A DNA stretch of 19,584 bases, taken from NCBI GenBank assembly GCA_029560455.1, contig JAKQKW010000023.1:1-19584 (forward strand), read 5' to 3'. The notes beneath the pieces were generated by a model. That model saw only the letters and a list, made by a program, of their open reading frames with translations, made no database searches and was not told where the DNA came from. The translations under genes were made by a program, and so were the position numbers. This DNA comes from Candidatus Rifleibacteriota bacterium (GTDB lineage: Bacteria > Riflebacteria > Ozemobacteria > Ozemobacterales > Ozemobacteraceae). Positions within the stretch are counted from its first letter, which is position 1; every line of letters begins with the position of its first letter. Shown here piece after piece: positions 14,678 to 19,584 of this stretch.

Positions 14678-15949
14678 TTACCAGAAAAGAATCAGAAATA
14701 CCATGACCACCAGACACAGACCCATGAAAACCACCGGATTTCTCAGCCAGTGTTTTTCTTCATGCAGTTTCCAGTTGCCGGTTTCAGTGTTTTCAGCCAC
14801 GGCCTGCTGGGGTTTTACCAGCCTGAGATGGCGGCGCCCGGTAGCTTTGCCTTCGGAAACATTCTCGCCGGTGTTATCTGAAGCGCCGTTAAAACCTTCT
14901 TTTCCGCTGTTATCCACAACCAGGGCCAGATTGCCCTCGATCGCGGTCTGAGCGAAACCATTACCATCGCCGGCATCTTTACTGCCGCGCTCTGAAGACT
15001 TCAGCACGCTTACCGGTGCTGATGCAGTCATGGCGGGAGTCGTCATCCGAGCCGGCGGCATATTGACCACCGGAGGTAACGAGGTGTTTACGTTCGACAT
15101 TCTGCCGTTGAGAGCATCGACCACCTGCGAGGCCATTGAAAGCTGACGGGCGGCTTTGCTGCGAATATTGGTTTCGCGGATTTTGCCGGAAAGATCGGCC
15201 AGCGACTTGAGAAATTCTTCGTGCGAGTTGCAGCGACGGCCAAGTTCGCGGGTCAGAGTGGCCCTGACGAAATCGACAATTCTAGTAACCTGTTCGGGCG
15301 GCATGTCTGGGTGTCTGATGCGCAGCAGTTTTTCGAGCTTCATATCCCACAATTCATTGATGCCACCGTTCTTTCTGATCGGGGACTCACCGGCAAGCAG
15401 CTCAAAAAAGGCAGTGCCAAGAAAATACAGGTCTGAATGCACACCGGTTCCCTCACTGCGAGTGCTCCTTGAGGCAAGGCGCAGCCGCGGGTGGGTAAAA
15501 GACAGAACACAGATGCGGCCATCATCTCGACGAATGACATTCGACAGTTTGATGGTGCGGTGTTCGACCTTCTGATCGGCAGCATACTGCAGAACCGTAG
15601 CCAGTTCCTGAATGATTTTGACGCATTCGTGCATCGGCAGAACTTCGCCCTTGATAAGCGCCGGCAGTTCCTTGCCCCTGACCACTGGTGAAACTACGTA
15701 GGGGCGGTCATCATACATATCGACATCGAGCACTTCAGCGATCAGCGGGTGCGAAAGACTGGCGAAAGACTTGATCTCGTCACTGAAGCCACGGACCCTT
15801 TCGGCATTCGCCGCCATAGATTCTTTAAGAATCTTGACGATCACCTGGGTGCCGGTGCCTACTTCGAGGGCCGAAAAAATCTCATACATGTGGCTCTCAG
15901 AGAAAGCAGCTTCAATTTTATACTTGCCATTAATCAATTCACCGATCAT
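14678..15949 (-). CDS. Serine/threonine kinase-fold protein lacking catalytic residues (pseudokinase), C-terminal membrane anchor
   Basis: 423 aa. The N-terminal ~260 residues have the Hanks kinase layout. K39 (VIVKIL) keeps the ATP-contact lysine, and SDLYFLGTAFFELLAGESP matches helix F. The glycine loop is absent (FSESHMYEIF). HRD is H130-R131-T132, although the N137 position is kept, and DFG is S150-F151-T152. The base and Mg-binding aspartates are thus missing, so phosphotransfer is not expected. A roughly 130-residue low-complexity linker leads to one TM helix at the extreme C-terminus (about 403-422), giving a tail-anchored cytoplasmic domain. The Shine-Dalgarno GGAGG at 15955-15959 is strong. 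It lies 25 bases after the PASTA gene. The pair together resemble a PrkC/PknB receptor kinase cut in two. Confidence 0.87.
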   Translation of the reverse strand: MIGELINGKYKIEAAFSESHMYEIFSALEVGTGTQVIVKILKESMAANAERVRGFSDEIKSFASLSHPLIAEVLDVDMYDDRPYVVSPVVRGKELPALIKGEVLPMHECVKIIQELATVLQYAADQKVEHRTIKLSNVIRRDDGRICVLSFTHPRLRLASRSTRSEGTGVHSDLYFLGTAFFELLAGESPIRKNGGINELWDMKLEKLLRIRHPDMPPEQVTRIVDFVRATLTRELGRRCNSHEEFLKSLADLSGKIRETNIRSKAARQLSMASQVVDALNGRMSNVNTSLPPVVNMPPARMTTPAMTASAPVSVLKSSERGSKDAGDGNGFAQTAIEGNLALVVDNSGKEGFNGASDNTGENVSEGKATGRRHLRLVKPQQAVAENTETGNWKLHEEKHWLRNPVVFMGLCLVVMVFLILFW

Positions 15950-15974
15950 TTCTGCCTCCAGACTGACATGCCAG

Positions 15975-17183
15975 TTATGGCTCGACTCTGCGTTCCTCTA
16001 CGGGAACGTCGTTGATATAAATCTGTACTTTACTATTCGGCACAACAGGTACCCTAACCTTAACAAGTTCGAGAGGTTTGTGGGCACCGGCATAAACCTG
16101 CTGCCGACCATCGGGGGTTATGTGAATGAACTTGACCTCTTTAGGCATGAAGCCATCGGGCATGACAAAGCTCATCTCGCGGTCAACAACCGGCGCAACG
16201 ATCTTTGGCGGGGCCTGAACTGCGACTACAACCGGAGTTTCAACGCCTTCAGGGTCCTCGTCTGCAACAATAACCTTTGGCGGCGCCGGAGTCACTGCCG
16301 GCTGGGTTACAGTCGGCGAAGTCACGCCAGGTGCCGGCGGCAATGCAGGTTTAGCCGCAACAGGTTTGGGCATGTCGAGCACGGAAAAAACTTCGAATTT
16401 TTTGAGATCTGCCGGAGTCGCAGTGCCTTCGTCGCTCCCCGATGAGACCAGCAGACTGACCACTTCGCCGCGGCGCAGCTGAGAATAAGGCGCCGGGCTG
16501 GTTGAAATAATCTGAAACTTTTCGCGGTTCGCATCAGGCCGTGAAAAAATGCGACCAAAATTAAGCCCCCAGGCTTTGAGACGGTTCTTCGCCTCATCCA
16601 TCGAAACACCGACCAGATTTGGCAGAACCAGCATTTCTGGCTTGCGGCCCAGGCTGATCAGCAGATCGACTTCTTTGTTAACACCATATTCTTCAGAAGG
16701 CAGAGGTGACTGCCCCACAATCCGGTCAGGAGCAATTTTTTCAGAATAGATATAAGCGCGATCTCCGGCCGAAAGCTGCGCATTCATCAGCGCCACATCG
16801 ACTTCGCGCTGACTGTTGCCCGTCAGTTCAGGAACACTGACTTTCTGGAGCCCGAGAGAAATTGACAGCAGAACCTGCTTACCTGGTTTTACCACCGTTC
16901 CTGGTTCCGGAAACTGTGCAATTACGTGATCCTTGGCCTGTCGGTCATCAAACTTTTCGTCACGTCTGACAACCTCAAGCCCGGTCGGCTTGCTTTTCAT
17001 GACTTCGACAATGTGTTTACCGCGGAAGTCAGGCACAATTATCGTTCCGCCTCGATTGAAGAACTCGTTAAGCTTGTTGTAGGCGAAGTAAACGCCACCA
17101 ATCAGCACAGCGAGCAAAATCGACATCAGAATCGACATTTTGATCAGAATCGACAGACAAGAATCACTTTTTTTCCTGGTCAT
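15975..17183 (-). CDS. Membrane protein with three PASTA domains
   Basis: 402 aa from ATG 17183. A short basic cytoplasmic N-terminus precedes one TM helix (about 10-35, SILMSILLAVLIGGVYF). Three PASTA domains follow outside the membrane, roughly residues 47-110 (VPDFRGK...PEPGTVVKPG), 114-182 (VPELTGNSQREV...SPLPSEEYGVNK) and 184-248 (LPNLVGVSMDEAKNRL...SPAPYSQLRRG). A proline/alanine/valine-rich stretch (about 265-340) and a C-terminal domain of unknown kind complete it. PASTA domains bind peptidoglycan fragments or beta-lactams in PknB/PrkC kinases and PBPs. No kinase domain is fused; the kinase-like partner is the next gene. The ATG was preferred over GTG 17207 because AGGA lies seven bases upstream of it. 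Confidence 0.93.
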   Translation of the reverse strand: MTRKKSDSCLSILIKMSILMSILLAVLIGGVYFAYNKLNEFFNRGGTIIVPDFRGKHIVEVMKSKPTGLEVVRRDEKFDDRQAKDHVIAQFPEPGTVVKPGKQVLLSISLGLQKVSVPELTGNSQREVDVALMNAQLSAGDRAYIYSEKIAPDRIVGQSPLPSEEYGVNKEVDLLISLGRKPEMLVLPNLVGVSMDEAKNRLKAWGLNFGRIFSRPDANREKFQIISTSPAPYSQLRRGEVVSLLVSSGSDEGTATPADLKKFEVFSVLDMPKPVAAKPALPPAPGVTSPTVTQPAVTPAPPKVIVADEDPEGVETPVVVAVQAPPKIVAPVVDREMSFVMPDGFMPKEVKFIHITPDGRQQVYAGAHKPLELVKVRVPVVPNSKVQIYINDVPVEERRVEP

Positions 17184-18204
17184 CACTTTTTCCTGCAAGC
17201 TGGCCACAGGCGGCCAGAATTTCCTGTCCCCGCGATTTTCTTACGGTTACAGCAATACCTGCTTTTTTGAGAATTTTACGAAATTCTTTTTCGTCTTTTT
17301 CAGGCGAAGGCTCGTAATTCGAACCCGGGAAATGGTTGAAACGCACGATATTAACGTGAACCAGCAGCCCTTCACAGAAGCTGACAAGATTCATCGCATC
17401 CTGAAGCTGATCGTTAACATTTTTCAGCAGAACAACCTCGAGGGTTACGCGTCTGCTGGTGTGAGTGCAGTATGAACTGATCGCCTCCTTCAGCTTTTCG
17501 AGAGGAAACTTCTTATTGATCGGCACCAGAGTGTTACGGGTGGCATTGTCAGCCACATGCAGTGACACAGCCAGATTCACTTCGCCAGGGCGAGTGATCA
17601 GTTCGGCGATTCCCTCAACCACGCCAGAAGTGGAAATGGTGATACGGCGGGTTGCCAGGCCAAGTCCCTGCGGGTCTGTGAGCATGTCGATCGCTTCATA
17701 CAGGGCTTTGCGATTGAAGAACGGCTCGCCCATTCCCATGAATACGATATTGGTCGGCTTTTTGCCGGTTCTTTTCACCAGCAGCATCACCTGCAGCATA
17801 ATCTCATCAGAAGAGAGATTGCGCTTGAAGCCCATCTCGCCGGTGCGGCAGAAAACACAGCCAACCGGGCAGCCAACCTGAGTTGAGAGACAGAAAGTCA
17901 GCGCATCTTCATCGGGTATTGCTACGGCCTCGACCAGTTCGTCATCGCCGAGCTTAACCACAACCTTGCTGGTGCCATCGCGGTCCTGCAAATACTTTTC
18001 GACCGGCGGCAGAATCTTCGGAAAAGCGGCTTTGAGCTTTTCGCGATCTGCCAGCGACAGATTGGTCATTTCATCGAACGAAAAGACGAATTTGCGGAAA
18101 ATCCATTCCTGCACCTGTTTTGCCCTGAACGCAGGCATTCCGAGGTCGGCAAGAGTCTTCTGAAATTCGCCGAAACCAACTGAAAACAAAGATTTTGCTG
18201 TCAT
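17164..18204 (-). CDS. rlmN: 23S rRNA (adenine-2503-C2)-methyltransferase / tRNA methyltransferase RlmN
   Basis: Radical SAM enzyme that methylates C2 of A2503 in 23S rRNA and A37 in some tRNAs. 346 aa from ATG 18204. An N-terminal helical RNA-binding domain (FRAKQVQEWIFRK) precedes the CxxxCxxC 4Fe-4S site, CPVGCVFC, in STQVGCPVGCVFCRTGEMGF. FMGMGEP is the SAM-binding GGE-type motif. The resolving cysteine lies in the C-terminal ILAACGQL, as in RlmN (Cfr has the same layout). The reported longer form from ATG 18234 lacks proper Shine-Dalgarno spacing. The stop overlaps the PASTA gene start by 20 bases. The conserved link to a PASTA kinase and rpe is seen in Firmicutes. Confidence 0.96.
   Translation of the reverse strand: MTAKSLFSVGFGEFQKTLADLGMPAFRAKQVQEWIFRKFVFSFDEMTNLSLADREKLKAAFPKILPPVEKYLQDRDGTSKVVVKLGDDELVEAVAIPDEDALTFCLSTQVGCPVGCVFCRTGEMGFKRNLSSDEIMLQVMLLVKRTGKKPTNIVFMGMGEPFFNRKALYEAIDMLTDPQGLGLATRRITISTSGVVEGIAELITRPGEVNLAVSLHVADNATRNTLVPINKKFPLEKLKEAISSYCTHTSRRVTLEVVLLKNVNDQLQDAMNLVSFCEGLLVHVNIVRFNHFPGSNYEPSPEKDEKEFRKILKKAGIAVTVRKSRGQEILAACGQLAGKSDDQEKK
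17191..17194 (-). promoter_or_regulatory. Shine-Dalgarno of the PASTA gene, decides start
   Basis: AGGA on the minus strand with a seven-base spacer to ATG 17183. It lies inside the 3' end of rlmN, which implies translational coupling. The longer GTG start at 17207 has no comparable site. Confidence 0.6.
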
Positions 18205-18209
18205 TTTCT

Positions 18210-18216
18210 TCCCCTT
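18210..18216 (-). promoter_or_regulatory. rlmN: Shine-Dalgarno of rlmN, decides start
   Basis: AAGGGGA on the minus strand, five bases before ATG 18204. The upstream ATG at 18234 has its GAAGG directly abutting, with no spacer, and is less likely. Confidence 0.6.
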
Positions 18217-18235
18217 CTGACAATACATCGGCATC

Positions 18236-18254
18236 CTTCAGCAAACTGCTGAAG
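18236..18254 (-). repeat. Perfect 8-bp hairpin in rlmN leader
   Basis: CTTCAGCA (18236-18243) and TGCTGAAG (18247-18254) are perfect reverse complements around a three-base loop. It lies between the chemotaxis gene and rlmN. On the minus strand a T-run precedes the stem and none follows it, so it is not a canonical intrinsic terminator for that direction. It may be an mRNA-processing or stabilising hairpin. Confidence 0.55.
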
Positions 18255-18275
18255 AAAAACTGTGGCGGGAAGAAA

Positions 18276-19584
18276 TCAGTTGAGATTGAACTTGTCGAGC
18301 ATGTCACCCATCATCTGAACGAGGGTCAGAAGCTCTTTGGTGACGTTCATATACTGCCTGATATGCGACAGCTGCTCATTAACCGCGAAGGCGACCCTTC
18401 GGGTACCTTCTGAAGTGATCTTGGTAGCGCCCGAAATGCTTTCGATACTGCCACGCAGTGAGTCGATATTCTGTGACTGTTCTGTCGAAGCGGCGCTGAT
18501 ATCCTGAATCATCTTGTTGACGTTAAGAACCGAGCTGACGATCTTGTCGAGGTTGTTACCGGCAACGTTGGCGATATTGACGCCCTCGATAACCTTGGCG
18601 GCACCACGGTTGATCGTTTCGACCGCCTTGCCGGTCTTGAGCAGCATTTCCTTGATCTTCTTGCCGATATCTTCAGCCGCTTCGCCCGATTCTTCTGCCA
18701 GTTTGCGCACTTCGCCGGCAACAACCGTGAAGCCCTGCCCGTGCTCACCGGCGCGGGCCGCTTCGATTGCGGCGTTCAACGCCAGCAGGTTGGTCTGATA
18801 GGCGATGTTGGTGATGGTGTTGACGATTTCACCGATCTGTTTACCGGCCGAATTGAGGTTTTCGATAACGTCTTCGAGGCCGAGAACCTCGTCTTTGATC
18901 GATTCCATGGTATCGATGGTCTCGCTCACGGCGTTTTTACCTTCGCCGGCAATCGCGGCGGTCTCGGCGCTGTCGGTAGCCGCTTCGTGTGAGCGATCGG
19001 CGATGGTCTGGGCTGAAGCCGAGACTTCCTGGATGTGGAGGGTCGTCGATTCGAGCGTATTGGCGATATAGTTCGAGCTGCGCGAGATTTCCTGAACGTC
19101 GGTGAAAAACTGTTTTACGTTTTCATCAGAAAAAACCGGCATGGCGGTAAGCGGTTCGAGCTTACGCCCGATTTCCTGGGCTATTGAATAGGATTCCTGC
19201 AGCAGGGTGCGGGCGGTTGAAAGAAAGGTATCGAATTGAATTGCGCACTCGAGCATGTCGTTCTGACCGCCTTCGGCACTCTCGTTCTGAAAGCTCTTCA
19301 GTCGGTCGATAACATCCTTGATCGGCATCGAAACCTGATTCATGAAAAACCAGAGCGCGGTCAGAACTATGGGCACGAAAAACAGGGTGCCCATGTAAAA
19401 AATGCGCGAGGCAATCTCGAGATTTTTTATGCCTTCGTCGAGAGACTCAAGGTCTTTAAGACGTGAATTAACAAATTCATCGAGAATTGCCGCTTCCTGG
19501 GCCTTGATTTCAATTCTGCTGACCGCTTCGTCAAGCAGGCGCTGCTTGGCGGCCTTGAGTTCTTCAATTGAAAGTTTCTGCGGT
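18276..19584 (-). CDS. Methyl-accepting chemotaxis protein, 5' end outside window
   Basis: Membrane chemoreceptor that controls CheA kinase. The frame is open to the window edge ([20 protein letters not shown]...), so ATG 19394 is internal. The visible part is a charged helical stretch, then one TM helix around 19335-19410 ([16 protein letters not shown]). A long cytoplasmic coiled coil follows with the hairpin tip [16 protein letters not shown] then [14 protein letters not shown](KDVI) directly after the TM resembles a HAMP start, but the DExxxL end of HAMP is not apparent. There is no CheR-docking pentapeptide at the C-terminus, which ends DKFNLN. It is the first visible gene of the minus-strand run, 71 bases before rlmN. 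Control of pilus motility is possible but not shown. Confidence 0.94.
   Translation of the reverse strand, partial: PQKLSIEELKAAKQRLLDEAVSRIEIKAQEAAILDEFVNSRLKDLESLDEGIKNLEIASRIFYMGTLFFVPIVLTALWFFMNQVSMPIKDVIDRLKSFQNESAEGGQNDMLECAIQFDTFLSTARTLLQESYSIAQEIGRKLEPLTAMPVFSDENVKQFFTDVQEISRSSNYIANTLESTTLHIQEVSASAQTIADRSHEAATDSAETAAIAGEGKNAVSETIDTMESIKDEVLGLEDVIENLNSAGKQIGEIVNTITNIAYQTNLLALNAAIEAARAGEHGQGFTVVAGEVRKLAEESGEAAEDIGKKIKEMLLKTGKAVETINRGAAKVIEGVNIANVAGNNLDKIVSSVLNVNKMIQDISAASTEQSQNIDSLRGSIESISGATKITSEGTRRVAFAVNEQLSHIRQYMNVTKELLTLVQMMGDMLDKFNLN

Noticed and set aside
15771..16445. 224-aa open frame on the plus strand
   Set aside because: It overlaps the kinase-like and PASTA genes on the other strand and has an Arg/Ser-rich shadow composition.
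17205..17207. GTG at 17207 as the start of the PASTA gene
   Set aside because: No Shine-Dalgarno, a longer overlap with rlmN, and an ATG with AGGA at good spacing 24 bases later.
19392..19394. ATG at 19394 (minus) as the start of the chemoreceptor
   Set aside because: The frame continues to the window edge with a plausible helical region, and this ATG lies in the TM helix.
1..19584. CRISPR arrays, tRNA or rRNA genes, insertion sequences
   Set aside because: No regularly spaced repeats, no tRNA-like cloverleaf text and no transposase-like frame were seen on either strand.

Overview
The window is a chromosomal segment of a Gram-negative-type, motile or surface-associated bacterium that carries type IV pili, chemotaxis and a PASTA/kinase-like locus. 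No rRNA or other strong taxonomic marker is present. The gene mix (PilB, PilT, a minimal major-pilin-like protein, sulfatase-fold envelope enzymes, TPR proteins and a Firmicutes-like rlmN...rpe gene order) would fit a little-studied phylum such as Riflebacteria/Ozemobacteria or a deltaproteobacterial lineage. That placement is a guess. Gene density is very high and no gap without a gene reaches 300 bases.

Positions 1-12634 are on the plus strand. The window opens inside pilB (assembly ATPase), followed by pilT (retraction ATPase). The usual pilC does not come next. Instead there is a tightly coupled run: a two-TM TPR-like protein, a PAP2/AUR1-like phosphatase or phosphotransferase, two large paralogous polytopic membrane enzymes with C-terminal LTA-synthase/sulfatase domains, and a polytopic GT-C-like protein with C-terminal TPRs. 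A type IV pilin gene then follows, with its own candidate promoter and a strong intrinsic terminator. After it comes a prepilin-peptidase (PilD) homologue whose catalytic aspartates appear to be gone. Inference: the five genes between pilT and the pilin may modify pilin or surface glycan with lipid-linked sugars or phospho-groups.

Positions 12639-19584 are on the minus strand, convergent with the first block. In transcription order they are a methyl-accepting chemotaxis protein (5' end outside the window), rlmN, a three-PASTA membrane protein, a kinase-fold protein with a C-terminal membrane anchor, rpe, and an all-TPR cytoplasmic protein. The order rlmN - PASTA - kinase - rpe resembles the Firmicutes cluster rlmN-prpC-prkC-rsgA-rpe. 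Here the phosphatase and rsgA are absent, the PrkC-type receptor kinase is split into two proteins, and the kinase half has lost HRD and DFG catalytic residues. It therefore looks like a split, catalytically dead PASTA signalling pair.

The most interesting points are three. The first is the split PASTA/pseudokinase locus with preserved synteny. The second is the apparently dead prepilin peptidase beside the pilin. The third is the envelope-enzyme cassette lying between pilT and the pilin.
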